From Pseudomonas solani (lineage in GTDB: Bacteria > Pseudomonadota > Gammaproteobacteria > Pseudomonadales > Pseudomonadaceae): DNA of 64,000 nt. The notes beneath the pieces were generated by a model. That model did not search any database and had not been told where the DNA came from. It saw nothing but the letters and a program-made list of their open reading frames with translations. Location: the NCBI RefSeq assembly GCF_026072635.1, contig NZ_AP023081.1, forward strand, positions 1,448,501-1,512,500. The letters are read 5' to 3'. Positions 9,451-18,180 of this stretch are shown here, piece after piece. The number at the start of each line of letters is the position of its first letter. The first letter of the stretch is position 1. The translations under genes were made by a program, and so were the position numbers.

Positions 9451-9556
9451 TCGGCAATCAGCTGGGCTCAGTTCTTCTAGCAACACTTAACGCAGACAGA
9501 GCCAATGAATTCGCTCCCACGAGTCATCCTGTTGCCCCCTATCCCCACCCCAAATG

Positions 9557-9586
9557 AAAAAGCCCGGCGCTGGGCCGGGCTTTTTC
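9557..9586. terminator. Bidirectional rho-independent terminator after speA
   Basis: A stem AAAAAGCCCGGC pairs with GCCGGGCTTTTT, giving a strong GC stem with a T-tract on either strand. It terminates the leftward speA transcript and could also stop transcription entering from the element. Confidence 0.85.
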
Positions 9587-9599
9587 ATGGTGCGATGGA

Positions 9600-11513
9600 T
9601 CAGGACGACAGGTAGGACGAGCGGGTCAGGCCGAGACGCAGGGCGTCGACGTACTGGGTGCGCTCGCGGGCGCTGAGCTTGGCGCCGGAGACCTTGTCGC
9701 GGTAGAGCGCCATCAGTTCCTCGGGGGACAGGTGCACGTAGCGCAGCATGTCCTCGATGGTGTCGTGGGTCTCGATGCCGCCGTGGTACACGCTGCCATC
9801 CTCGCGCTGGTAGACGTTCACCGAGTCGGTGTCGCCGAACAGGTTGTGCATGTCACCGAGGATTTCCTGGTAGGCGCCGACCAGGAATACGCCCAGCAGG
9901 TAGTCCTCGCCCTCGCGCACTTCGTGCACCGGCAGGCTGGTCTCGATGCTCTGCTCGTCGACGTATTGCTTGATCTTGCCGTCGGAGTCGCAGGTCAGGT
10001 CCTGCAGCACCGCGCGGCGCACCGGCTCTTCATCGAGGCGGTGCAGCGGCAGGATCGGCAGCACCTGGCCGATGGCCCAGGTGTCCGGCAGGCTCTGGAA
10101 CACGGAGAAGTTGCAGATGTACTTCTCGGCCAGCTTGTCGTTGAGCTCGTCCAGCACCTGGCGATGGGAACGCTGGCGGGCCTTGAGCTGGTTGTGCAGG
10201 CGGCGGCAGATGGCGAAGTAGGTCTGCTCGGCCAGTGCCTTTTGCGCCAGGGTCAGCTTGCCTTCGGCGTACTGGGTGGCGGCGTCGCTGATGTAGTGGG
10301 TGGCGCGCCAGTAGGTCTCGGTGACCATCTCGGCGTCGGTCGGGCCCAGCAGGTCGGCGAGCCAGCGGACGATCTCCGGCTGCTCTTCGAGGTTGGCGAT
10401 CTTCGGCACTTCGTCGTTGTGGCGCTCGACGTCGGTCACCTGCATCACCAGCACGGCGTGGTGCGCGGTCATGGCGCGGCCGCTTTCGGAGAAGATGTGC
10501 GGGTGCGGCAGGCCCTGCGCGTCGCAGAACTCCTTGAGCATGCCCACCACCACGCCGGCGTAGTCGTCCATGTCGTAGTTGATGGAGCTGGCGTTGCGCG
10601 AGTGGGTGCCGTCGTAGTCGACGCCCAGGCCGCCGCCGACGTCGATGTGGTCGACCGGCAGGCCGAGGCTGCGCAGCTCGGCGTAGAAGCGGATGGCTTC
10701 CTTGAAGCCGTGCTGGTAGTCGGCCAGGTTGGCGATCTGCGAACCCATGTGGAAGTGCAGCAGGCGCACGCCCTGCTCGATGCCGGCCTTGCGGAAGCGC
10801 TCGACCACCGACAGCAGTTGCGCGGCGGAGAGGCCGAACTTGGATTTCTCGCCACCGGTGTCGGCCCACTTGGACGAGGCCAGGGACGACAGGCGCACGC
10901 GCAGGCCGACCTGGGGCGCGACCTTGAGTTCGGCGGCCTCCTCGATCACGAACTGAACCTCGGATTCCTTCTCGATGACGATGAAGACGTTGTGGCCGAG
11001 CTTCTGCCCCATCAGCGCCAGCTTGATGAACTCGCGGTCCTTGTAGCCGTTGCAGACGATGGTGCCGCCCTTGGGCGCCAGGGCCAGCACGGCGAGCAGC
11101 TCGGGCTTGGAGCCGGCTTCCAGGCCGATGGAGACGTCCTGGGTGGCGATGATGTTTTCCACCACCGCTTCCTGCTGGTTGACCTTGATCGGGTACAGCG
11201 CGGTGTAGCGGTTCTGGTACTCCAGGCGCGCGATATTGGCGTCGAAGGCGCCGGTCAGCTGGCGTACGCGGTCCTGCAGGATGCCGGGGAAACGCACCAG
11301 CAGCGGCAGGGACAGGCCGGCCTCGCGCAGGGCATCGACCTGTTCGAACAGGTCGATCGGCTCGCTGGCGGCGCCACTCGGGCGGACTTCGACGCGGCCG
11401 GCGTCATTGATCGCGAAATAACCGGCGCCCCAATGGCGGATGCCATAGACACTGCGGCTGTCGGCCACGGTCCAGCTGCTGCCATCGTCCTTGCGCGTGC
11501 GTCGTGCAGACAT
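9600..11513 (-). CDS. speA: Biosynthetic arginine decarboxylase
   Basis: This 637-residue fold-type III PLP enzyme converts arginine to agmatine, the first step of the agmatine route to putrescine. The PLP lysine is in TALYPIKVNQQ (Lys110). The glycine-rich phosphate-binding region HIDVGGGLGVDYDG and the cofactor/active-site region IFSESGRAMTAHHA are present. Length fits the family (about 630-660). The start at MSARRTRKD was preferred over a longer in-frame extension lacking homology-like sequence. It is followed by a strong terminator and lies next to sui1, as in P. aeruginosa. Confidence 0.96.
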   Translation of the reverse strand: MSARRTRKDDGSSWTVADSRSVYGIRHWGAGYFAINDAGRVEVRPSGAASEPIDLFEQVDALREAGLSLPLLVRFPGILQDRVRQLTGAFDANIARLEYQNRYTALYPIKVNQQEAVVENIIATQDVSIGLEAGSKPELLAVLALAPKGGTIVCNGYKDREFIKLALMGQKLGHNVFIVIEKESEVQFVIEEAAELKVAPQVGLRVRLSSLASSKWADTGGEKSKFGLSAAQLLSVVERFRKAGIEQGVRLLHFHMGSQIANLADYQHGFKEAIRFYAELRSLGLPVDHIDVGGGLGVDYDGTHSRNASSINYDMDDYAGVVVGMLKEFCDAQGLPHPHIFSESGRAMTAHHAVLVMQVTDVERHNDEVPKIANLEEQPEIVRWLADLLGPTDAEMVTETYWRATHYISDAATQYAEGKLTLAQKALAEQTYFAICRRLHNQLKARQRSHRQVLDELNDKLAEKYICNFSVFQSLPDTWAIGQVLPILPLHRLDEEPVRRAVLQDLTCDSDGKIKQYVDEQSIETSLPVHEVREGEDYLLGVFLVGAYQEILGDMHNLFGDTDSVNVYQREDGSVYHGGIETHDTIEDMLRYVHLSPEELMALYRDKVSGAKLSARERTQYVDALRLGLTRSSYLSS

Positions 11514-11644
11514 CGGATTCCCCCTGTGGGATAGAAAAGAGCCAGGCCCGCCGGTCATGTGGGGCGGGCTTGGGCAGATTAATTCGGTCGTGTGACGTTG
11601 GGGTGTTGACCGCATCAGCTGCAGTCAGTTTAGAAAGCCGGTGA

Positions 11645-12016
11645 TCAACCGCCGGATTTCTTGGCCTTGAAGCCGCGCTTGGCGAGCTCTTCGAGCAGCA
11701 GGTCCACGTGATCGCCCTGGATCTCGATCACACCGTCCTTCAGGGCGCCACCGGTGCCGCAGCGACGCTTGAGCGCGCTGGCCAGCTCCTTGAGGGCGTC
11801 CTCGTCGAGCGGCACGCCGCTGATACTGGTCACCGTCTTGCCACCGCGGCCCTTGGTTTCCCGGCGAACACGGGCAATGCCGTCGCCAGCGGGCACGGAG
11901 GCTCGCTTGCAAACGCAGGCGTCAATGGGCTGGGCGCAGTCCGGGCAATGCCGGCCGCTGTCGGTGGAGTACACCAGGCCGCTTAATGCGGCGAAGGACG
12001 AAGCTTTCTTGACCAC
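11645..12016 (-). CDS. SUI1/YciH family translation initiation factor
   Basis: This 123-residue protein has an N-terminal segment with a zinc-ribbon-like CPDCAQPIDACVC motif (residues about 24-36) and a C-terminal SUI1 fold (about 50-118), including GGKTVTSISGVPLDEDALKE and the basic GTGGALKDG turn. Bacterial YciH is an eIF1-like factor that influences start-codon fidelity in vitro. It is upstream of speA in the same direction with a 131-bp gap. Confidence 0.9.
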   Translation of the reverse strand: MVKKASSFAALSGLVYSTDSGRHCPDCAQPIDACVCKRASVPAGDGIARVRRETKGRGGKTVTSISGVPLDEDALKELASALKRRCGTGGALKDGVIEIQGDHVDLLLEELAKRGFKAKKSGG

Positions 12017-12429
12017 CGGCTTTCCTCGTAGGGGTCAGGATAGCGACTGGTCGGCGGGAGCCGACCGCGAAGCCCCACTCTGGCAGGGGCAGCGCAGACC
12101 CGGCGGGGAAGCCGGGCTTGAAAGGCGGCGAAATTTAGCAGCATTCGGCGCGAATGCTAAGTACGAAATTGCGCCATTGATCGACAGAATAGCGACCTAC
12201 CCGCCTCGCTGTGCAGCATCCCGCACGAAAGGGTCCGGAATATCGCACAAACCCGCGCCTGGCGCGGGTTCGGCAGGGGAAAATGGGGTGCCCACAGGTT
12301 GGCATCGAGCGAGAGCGGTGGGCTGAAGCCCAGCCTACGGCCAGCGATGGCACTTCGTAACCCGGGGCGCCGATCGGTGGATGAGAAAAGCGTCATCCAC
12401 CCTACTCAGGGCATACCGTCGCGCCTGGG
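12017..12429. other. 413-bp intergenic region with hairpins and REP-like repeats
   Basis: No gene was found here. There is a stem AACCCGCGCC/GGCGCGGGTT (about 12250-12270) lacking a T-tract, and then two palindromes described separately (12317-12405). The region lies upstream of sui1 and downstream of the NUDIX gene, both leftward, so it should contain the sui1 promoter. I could not place one with confidence. Confidence 0.6.
12317..12405. repeat. Pair of REP-like palindromes
   Basis: The palindrome GGTGGGCTGAAGCCCAGCC (12318-12336) is followed by a second, GGTGGATGAGAAAAGC with its partner GTCATCCACC (12376-12400) ending in CTAC. Closely similar copies of both units recur at 33346-33440, 21 kb away. 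Confidence 0.7.
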
Positions 12430-12951
12430 TCAGGTGTCGAGGTAGAGCTGCAGGGCGCGCTGGGAGTCGGGGCAGCAGGGCTGCAAGGCAGCGGCTTCCG
12501 CCAGGTCGACGAAACGGGCTTCGAGCACCTCTTCCGGCTGCAGCCGCAACGGCGCATCGGAAATGGCGGAAAACACCGCGCACCACAGGCGATTGCCCGG
12601 CTCGTCGAAGAAGAAGCGCCCGTGCTCCACCAGCGGCACGCCGGCGATGCCCAGTTCCTCTTCCAGCTCGCGCTCGGCGGATTCGGCGTACCCCTCCCCA
12701 GCCGCGACCATGCCGCCGGCGGCCAGGTCCCAGTAGCCGGGGTACACGGCCTTGCTCAGGGCGCGCCGGTGCACGCAGAGGCGCCCGGCGGAATCGAAGA
12801 GGAGGATGAAGGTGCCACGGCCGATCAGGCCGCGCTCGCGCAATTCGGCCCGGGGCAGTTCGCCGAGCAGGCCATCGGCCTCGTCGACCCAGGCGATGCG
12901 CTCGGCATCGGAGGCGGCACGGTGCGCCGCCTCGCGTTCGCTGATGGCCAT
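12430..12951 (-). CDS. NUDIX hydrolase (YfcD-like)
   Basis: The 173-residue protein carries an intact NUDIX box (G-x5-E-x7-RELEEELGI; AAGGMVAAGEGYAESAEREL begins it) at about residues 79-102. The catalytic glutamates in REXXEE are present. The GRGTFILLFDSAGRLCVHRR strand and SKAVYPGYWDLAAGG resemble the YfcD/IPP-isomerase-like branch. It should hydrolyse a nucleoside diphosphate-linked substrate with Mg2+; the substrate is unknown. Its ATG overlaps the DUF2333 stop (TGATG), suggesting translational coupling. Confidence 0.88.
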   Translation of the reverse strand: MAISEREAAHRAASDAERIAWVDEADGLLGELPRAELRERGLIGRGTFILLFDSAGRLCVHRRALSKAVYPGYWDLAAGGMVAAGEGYAESAERELEEELGIAGVPLVEHGRFFFDEPGNRLWCAVFSAISDAPLRLQPEEVLEARFVDLAEAAALQPCCPDSQRALQLYLDT

Positions 12952-14018
12952 CAACCCTGCTCGAGCAGCTGACGCAGGTCGATGATGGCGGCGTTGGCGC
13001 GGGAGATGTAGTTGGCCATCACCAGCGAGTGGTTGGCCAGCACGCCGAAGCCGCTGCCGTTGAGCACCATGGGGCTCCACAGCGGTTCCTGGGCGGCTTC
13101 CAGCTCGCGGATGATCTGCCGCACGCTGATGGTGGCGTTCTTCTTCGCCAGCACGTCGGCGAAGTCCACTTCGATGGCCCGCAGGATGTGCGACAGCGCC
13201 CAGGCCTGGCCACGGGCTTCGTAGAAGACGTTGTCGATCTGCAGCCAGGGCGTCTCGACGATCTCCTCGCTGACCTTGGGCACCACGCCTTCCTGGGCTT
13301 CCAGGGCCTTCACGTCGGTGTTCAGGCGCACCCGGCCGACGCTGGCGGAGAGGCGCTGGGACAGCGAGCCGAGGCGCGTGGCGACGTCGCCCAGCCAGTT
13401 GTTGAGGTTGTCGGCGCGGGTATAGAACTGCGCGGAGGACTGGTTCGGGTCGGAGAGACGGGCCAGGTAGCGGTCCAGGGCGCGGATGCCTTCCTGGTAC
13501 TCGGTTTCCGATGCCGGCAGGGCCCAGCTCTTGTTGTCGAAGTTGAAGCGCGGCTCGGCACGGGCGAGGTCGACGTCTTCGGTGGACTGCGACTGCGAAC
13601 GGGCGAAGTCCTTGCGCAGGGCGCGGGACAGGTCGCGGACCTGAACCAGCACGCCGTATTCCCAGCTGGGCATGTTGTCCAGCCAGAGGCCGGGCGGAGC
13701 CAGGTCGTTGGAGAGGTAGCCACCGGGCTTGTCGAGCAAGGTCTGGCCGACCTGCTTGAGGGTCTCGACCGTGGTGTAGCCGGTCACCAGCTTGCGCTGG
13801 GCACGCTCGGCGGCAGCCTGGGCATTCTGCTGCACCGGGAACAGCCCGGGTTCCTGGCTCCAGTACCAACCCACGATGATCGCACCCACCAGGTAGAGGC
13901 CCAGCAGCGCACCGAGGGCGCGGCTCAGCCAGATTCCGCCCAGGTAGCTGCGCACGTCATCCACCGAATCATCGACGCGATCTCGTGCCTGACCCGCACG
14001 CTTCTTCCAGTCCAGCAT
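12951..14018 (-). CDS. DUF2333 family membrane-anchored protein
   Basis: This 355-residue protein has one N-terminal membrane span (about residues 30-50, ALGALLGLYLVGAIIVGWYW) and a large, probably periplasmic, mostly helical domain. It matches DUF2333, a conserved uncharacterised Pseudomonas family found at this position next to a NUDIX gene and gcbA. The start at MLDWKKRAGQ was chosen because an upstream in-frame extension lacks family-like sequence. It overlaps the NUDIX start by one base. No function can be assigned. Confidence 0.85.
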   Translation of the reverse strand: MLDWKKRAGQARDRVDDSVDDVRSYLGGIWLSRALGALLGLYLVGAIIVGWYWSQEPGLFPVQQNAQAAAERAQRKLVTGYTTVETLKQVGQTLLDKPGGYLSNDLAPPGLWLDNMPSWEYGVLVQVRDLSRALRKDFARSQSQSTEDVDLARAEPRFNFDNKSWALPASETEYQEGIRALDRYLARLSDPNQSSAQFYTRADNLNNWLGDVATRLGSLSQRLSASVGRVRLNTDVKALEAQEGVVPKVSEEIVETPWLQIDNVFYEARGQAWALSHILRAIEVDFADVLAKKNATISVRQIIRELEAAQEPLWSPMVLNGSGFGVLANHSLVMANYISRANAAIIDLRQLLEQG

Positions 14019-14318
14019 GGCTATGTCCTTAAACTCGTTCAGCTCGGCAGTTTCGACAGCAACCTGCGAGGAGGGTGCCATCCGGCTCTGCACTATAAGT
14101 GAAGCGCCGGGCCTTGCCAGCGACAAATGGCCAAACCAAGAGTGGGCCGCAACCTGAGACGGGCCGCACAGCACAACTGTGACCTAATGGTTCTCCGTGA
14201 AAAAATACTGGCGTCATTAGATCGGCGGTACTAGCGTACGCATTATCAAGTGCTAGCATAGAGCCACCATTCTGACCGCCCACTCAAAATCCTGCGGTCG
14301 AGCATTAGAAGCAACGCC
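14019..14318. other. Divergent intergenic region, DUF2333 / gcbA
   Basis: This 300-bp spacer between divergent genes holds no gene. It is locally AT-richer near 14195-14265 (for example GAAAAAATACTGG and TGCTAGCATAGAG), where the gcbA promoter probably lies; TAGCAT at 14254-14259 is a possible -10. No clear operator was found. Confidence 0.5.
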
Positions 14319-15932
14319 ATGACCGAGCATGAAGATCCGAGCCGCGATCGCCTCAAGAATCACTTTGCACAACGAGTGATCCACCAGGCGCGCCATCTTC
14401 TGGAGGTCTGGCAACGCCTGCAGCGCGCCGAGTGGACCAGCGCCGACCTGGCCGAGCTGACCGAAGCCAACGGCTACCTGCTGCGCTATGCGGAACGCTT
14501 CGAACAACCCGAACACACCCAACTGGCCCAGGGCATCAAGCACAGCCTGGAAGCCGTCAAGGCCAACCGCGGCCGTCTTTCCAGCGACCTGATCACCGAG
14601 CTCAGCCAACTGATGCAGCGCCTGTCGCGCACCGGCCTGCGCCATGGCGACCAACTGGAACAGACCTTCCTGCCACCCCTGCGCAAGCCGGTGTACCTGG
14701 CCCTGCAGGACCAGGAGCGGGCCCAGCGCCTGGCCCAGCAGATGGACTTCTTCGGCCTCTACGTACAGACCTGCGACAGCGCCAATGCCTTCCGCGCCGC
14801 CATGGCCGAGCGCCATCCGGCCGCCATCGTCATGGAAGTGGATTTCGCCGGTCGCGGCACTGGACTGGAGCTGGCCCTGGAGGCGCAGAAAGGCCTGGAG
14901 CACAAGCTGCCGGTGCTGTTCTTCAGCCATGAGGAAACCGATACGCCGACCCGCCTGGCCGCCGTGCGCGCCGGGGGCCAGGAGTACTTCACCGGTGCCC
15001 TGGATGCCTCCAGCCTGCTGGAGAAGATCGAGACCCTGACCCGCACCGCCCACTACGAGCCGTACCGGGTGCTGATCGTCGACGACTCCAAGGCCCAGGC
15101 GATGCACACCGAAATGGTGCTCAACAGCGCCGGCATCGTCACCCAGGCCATCACCGAGCCGGCCCTGGCCATGGGTGCGCTGGCCGAGTTCCAGCCGGAC
15201 CTGATCATCCTCGACATGTACATGCCCGAGTGCCTGGGCACCGAGCTGGCCAAGGTGATCCGCCAGCACGAGCGCTACGTCAGCGTGCCGATCATCTACC
15301 TCTCCGCCGAGGACGACCTGGACAAGCAGCTGGATGCGATGAGCGAGGGCGGCGACGACTTCCTCACCAAGCCGATCAAGCCGCGCCACCTGATCGCCAC
15401 GGTACGCAACCGCGCCAAGCGCGCCCGCAGCCTCAAGGCACGGATGGTGCGTGACAGCCTCACCGGGCTGTTCAACCACACCCACACCCTGCAACTGCTG
15501 GAAGATGCCCGCTCCCGAGCGCGTCGCGACGGTCGCCCGCTGACCTTCGCCATGATCGACATCGACCACTTCAAGAAGGTCAACGACACCTACGGCCATC
15601 CCATGGGCGACCGGGTGATCAAGAGCCTGGCGCTGTTCCTCAAGCAACGCCTGCGCAAGACCGACCATATCGGGCGCTACGGCGGCGAGGAGTTCGCCAT
15701 CGTCCTGCCCGATACCGACCTGGAGGCGGCGCACCGCGTACTGGACGAAATCCGCCGGCGCTTCGCCGAGATCCACTACCCGGCGCAGCCCCATGACCTG
15801 TCCTGCACCTTCAGCGCCGGCATCGCCGAGCTGCGCGACGACCTCGACAGCAACGCCCTCTCCAAGCAGGCCGACGAAGCGCTCTATCGCGCCAAGCACG
15901 GCGGTCGCAACCGCGTCGAACTGTTCACCTGA
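14319..15932 (+). CDS. gcbA: Response-regulator diguanylate cyclase GcbA/AdcA
   Basis: This 537-residue cytoplasmic protein has an N-terminal helical region (1-120), a divergent receiver-like domain (about 125-240), a canonical receiver (about 249-366; acidic pair Asp255/Asp256, phospho-acceptor Asp299 in LIILDMYMPE, Lys in LTKP) and a GGDEF domain (about 375-537). GGEEF is at 455-459 with inhibition-site RKTD five residues before. In P. aeruginosa and P. fluorescens this protein promotes initial attachment and affects dispersal through c-di-GMP. The partner kinase is not encoded here. Confidence 0.93.
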   Translation: MTEHEDPSRDRLKNHFAQRVIHQARHLLEVWQRLQRAEWTSADLAELTEANGYLLRYAERFEQPEHTQLAQGIKHSLEAVKANRGRLSSDLITELSQLMQRLSRTGLRHGDQLEQTFLPPLRKPVYLALQDQERAQRLAQQMDFFGLYVQTCDSANAFRAAMAERHPAAIVMEVDFAGRGTGLELALEAQKGLEHKLPVLFFSHEETDTPTRLAAVRAGGQEYFTGALDASSLLEKIETLTRTAHYEPYRVLIVDDSKAQAMHTEMVLNSAGIVTQAITEPALAMGALAEFQPDLIILDMYMPECLGTELAKVIRQHERYVSVPIIYLSAEDDLDKQLDAMSEGGDDFLTKPIKPRHLIATVRNRAKRARSLKARMVRDSLTGLFNHTHTLQLLEDARSRARRDGRPLTFAMIDIDHFKKVNDTYGHPMGDRVIKSLALFLKQRLRKTDHIGRYGGEEFAIVLPDTDLEAAHRVLDEIRRRFAEIHYPAQPHDLSCTFSAGIAELRDDLDSNALSKQADEALYRAKHGGRNRVELFT

Positions 15933-15962
15933 GGCCGACCGGCGGGCGTGACGCAGTTCACG

Positions 15963-15996
15963 CTGTCATCAGGTTGAAACCGAACCGCAATATCTT
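15963..15996 (+). promoter_or_regulatory. Candidate Pho box and -10 upstream of ctpL
   Basis: CTGTCAT at 15963-15969 matches the PhoB half-site perfectly. Eleven bases later TTGAAAC (15974-15980) is a poor second half. Ten bases after that, TATCTT (15991-15996) fits a -10. This spacing is that of PhoB-activated promoters that lack a -35. CtpL is known to depend on phosphate limitation in P. aeruginosa. The weak second half-site keeps confidence moderate. Confidence 0.45.
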
Positions 15997-16033
15997 TCAG
16001 GGCCTGTCCGTTCTGTAGTCGGTCGAGGCCCCG

Positions 16034-18007
16034 ATGCGCCTGAAACAGCTCACCAATCTCAACACCCTGCTTCTTGTAACCGTCTGCCTGGCCCTGGGCG
16101 TCACCCTCTGGTGGTCGCAGCGCGCCCTGGAACGCCCCTACCAGGTGATGGAGCAGTACATGGACCTGGCCCAGCGCTTCCAGCGCGACGTCAGCGCCAA
16201 CATCGAAGCCTACCTCGGCAGCGGCGACGCCCTGCGCCACAGCGCCGCCACCCAGAGCCTGGACGAACTCGACCAGCGCATGACGCAGCTGCCGCCGCAA
16301 CTGGCCACCACCCTGCGCGCCAGCATCGATGACCTGCGCGCCTTCAGCCGCGACCAACTGCTGGCCGCCGGCAAACTGGCCGGCGACCCGCAGGGCTTGC
16401 TGCTACAGGCCGAACGCGAGATCGACGGCGCCCTGGAACAGCTGGCCCGCTACGCCGACGAAGGCGACCCCAGCCAGGCCGCCGAATACCGCAAGCCCCT
16501 GCTGGCTGCCGCCCAGCACCTGACCCGCCTGGCCCACGCCCGGGTCAAGCTGGTGGAGAGCGGCCGCGACGAACTGGCCGCCGACGTCGAGCGCGAGCTG
16601 GCCGCCCTGAGCATGGAATCCGCGCGCCTCGACGCCCTGCCGCTGCTGGGCCTGGCCGACGCCTCCAGCTCCGCCTCCGATGATTTCGCCGCGATGATGG
16701 GCCTGGCCGCCACCGAAGCCGCGACCGAGACGAAACAGGCCGAGGATCGCGGCATCGCCCTCAAGCGCGACCTGGCCAGCCTGCTCAAGCGCTACCCGGC
16801 CGAACTGCAGCGCACCCGCCAACTGATCACCAGCCGCGCCGAACTGGCCGGCACCACCCGCGCCCGCCTCGACGCCCTGCGCCAGGCCCTGGCCGCGCTG
16901 GAGCCGCTGGTGCGCTCCGAGCATGGCCGCATCCAGGGCGAGGTACGGGTGATCCAAGGGCTGATGATAGGCCTGATCCTGCTCATCGCCCTGGCCGTGG
17001 ACCGCATCCAGCGCAACCTCACCCGCGTGCTCGGGCGCCTGGTGCAGTCCCTCTCCGCCTGGGCCTCCGGCGACTTCAGCAAGCCCATCGCCCTGGATTC
17101 GAAGATCGACGACCTGCGCGGCATCGAACAGTCCCTGGGCCGCCTGCGCGCCTACCTCGGCGAGCTGGTGGGCACCATCCGCCACCATGCCGAGCAGGTG
17201 GCCGGCAGCAGCCACACCCTGGCCGACCTCAACGGTGGCCTGCACGCCGGGGCCGAACGCCAGGCCGGCGGCACCGCGCAGATCCGCGACGCCCTGGGCG
17301 AACTGGAGGCGACCATCCAGCAGGTGGCGGGCGATGCCAGCCAGGCCGCCTCTGCCAGCCACGACGCCGGGCGCGCCGTTGAGCAAGGCCAGCGCATCAT
17401 TGGCCAGAGCCTGGAGGGCATGCACAGCCTGGTCGGCGAGGTGCAGGGCAACGCCATCGCCATCGAGCGCCTGGCCCAGGAGTCCGCCACCATCGAAAGC
17501 GTGCTGGTGGTGATCCGCGGCATCGCCGAACAGACCAATCTGCTGGCGCTCAACGCCGCCATCGAGGCCGCCCGTGCCGGCGAGCAGGGCCGGGGCTTCG
17601 CCGTGGTCGCCGACGAAGTGCGCACCCTGGCGCAACGCACCGCCGGCGCCACCGGCGAAATCCAGGAGCTGATCGGCCGCCTGCAGACCGCCGCCCATCA
17701 GTCGGTACAGGGCATGCGCGCCCAGGTGGAGCACGCCGAGGCGACCGCCGCCCGCGCCGCCGCCGCCGATGGCGCACTGGACGAGATAGTCGCGGCCATC
17801 CGCACCATCGCCGACACCGCCGGGCAGATCGCCGAAGCCACCGCCAATCAGAGCGGTGCGGTGACCGAGATCCGTGGCTACAGCGAGGAGATCCACCAGC
17901 TCGGCGACGACAACCTGCAGCGCATCGGCCGCAGTCGCGACCAGGCCGAACAGCTGCTGCAGCTGGGCGGCGACCTGACCCGCGCGGTGCAAGCCTTCCG
18001 CGTCTGA
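16034..18007 (+). CDS. ctpL: Methyl-accepting chemotaxis protein CtpL
   Basis: The 657-residue receptor has TM1 (about 10-28), a long helical periplasmic sensor (about 30-305), TM2 (about 308-326), a HAMP domain and a cytoplasmic signalling hairpin. The invariant tip is EQTNLLALNAAIEAARAGEQ followed by GRGFAVVADEVRTLA (about 498-535). Position after gcbA and before dsbD matches PA4844 CtpL, which mediates taxis to inorganic phosphate at low concentration and reportedly to chloroanilines. The ATG at 16034 follows GTCGAGG. Ligand assignment is by synteny, not by recognised binding residues. Confidence 0.88.
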   Translation: MRLKQLTNLNTLLLVTVCLALGVTLWWSQRALERPYQVMEQYMDLAQRFQRDVSANIEAYLGSGDALRHSAATQSLDELDQRMTQLPPQLATTLRASIDDLRAFSRDQLLAAGKLAGDPQGLLLQAEREIDGALEQLARYADEGDPSQAAEYRKPLLAAAQHLTRLAHARVKLVESGRDELAADVERELAALSMESARLDALPLLGLADASSSASDDFAAMMGLAATEAATETKQAEDRGIALKRDLASLLKRYPAELQRTRQLITSRAELAGTTRARLDALRQALAALEPLVRSEHGRIQGEVRVIQGLMIGLILLIALAVDRIQRNLTRVLGRLVQSLSAWASGDFSKPIALDSKIDDLRGIEQSLGRLRAYLGELVGTIRHHAEQVAGSSHTLADLNGGLHAGAERQAGGTAQIRDALGELEATIQQVAGDASQAASASHDAGRAVEQGQRIIGQSLEGMHSLVGEVQGNAIAIERLAQESATIESVLVVIRGIAEQTNLLALNAAIEAARAGEQGRGFAVVADEVRTLAQRTAGATGEIQELIGRLQTAAHQSVQGMRAQVEHAEATAARAAAADGALDEIVAAIRTIADTAGQIAEATANQSGAVTEIRGYSEEIHQLGDDNLQRIGRSRDQAEQLLQLGGDLTRAVQAFRV

Positions 18008-18180
18008 CCCCTGCGGCGACGTGTCGCGCCCCGCAACAGCGAAGCGCGTCGCCGCCGGGCGGGCACGGTCGCTGCGCCACGACCACCCGGGCAGCCGAGA
18101 AAACCGCTTACAGGATCAGCGCTGCATGGCGGCGGCCGGCTCCGCTATCATGCCCGGCACCTTCGCCTGCCGAGACTTCC

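Larger units (their letters stand above)
8966..9503. mobile_element. 538-bp non-autonomous transposon-like element with target duplication
   Basis: The left end (8966-8988) and right end (9481-9503) are inverted repeats matching at 20 of 23 positions, both starting GGCTCTGTC at the outer edge. They are flanked by identical 8-bp direct repeats AATGAATT at 8958-8965 and 9504-9511. Removing the element and one repeat restores GCGAATGAATTCGC, the same palindrome found intact at 33243-33256. No transposase is encoded, so this would be a MITE-like passenger mobilised in trans. An 8-bp duplication and a GGCTCTGT-type end recall the IS6 or ISL3 families; that assignment is inference. Confidence 0.82.
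8958..9511. repeat. 8-bp target-site duplication AATGAATT bracketing the element
   Basis: Identical AATGAATT octamers lie at 8958-8965 and 9504-9511, immediately outside the inverted ends. The left copy contains the TGA stop of the MocR-type gene, so the insertion kept that reading frame intact. Confidence 0.85.

Noticed and set aside
9041..9490. 149-codon open frame inside the 538-bp element
   Set aside because: Arg/Ala/Pro-rich low-complexity translation, no ribosome binding site, and it covers hairpins, a REP and a T-rich block. It ends exactly in the right inverted end.
12250..12270. Hairpin AACCCGCGCC/GGCGCGGGTT as a terminator
   Set aside because: No T-tract on either strand, and it lies about 160 bp beyond the nearest stop codon.
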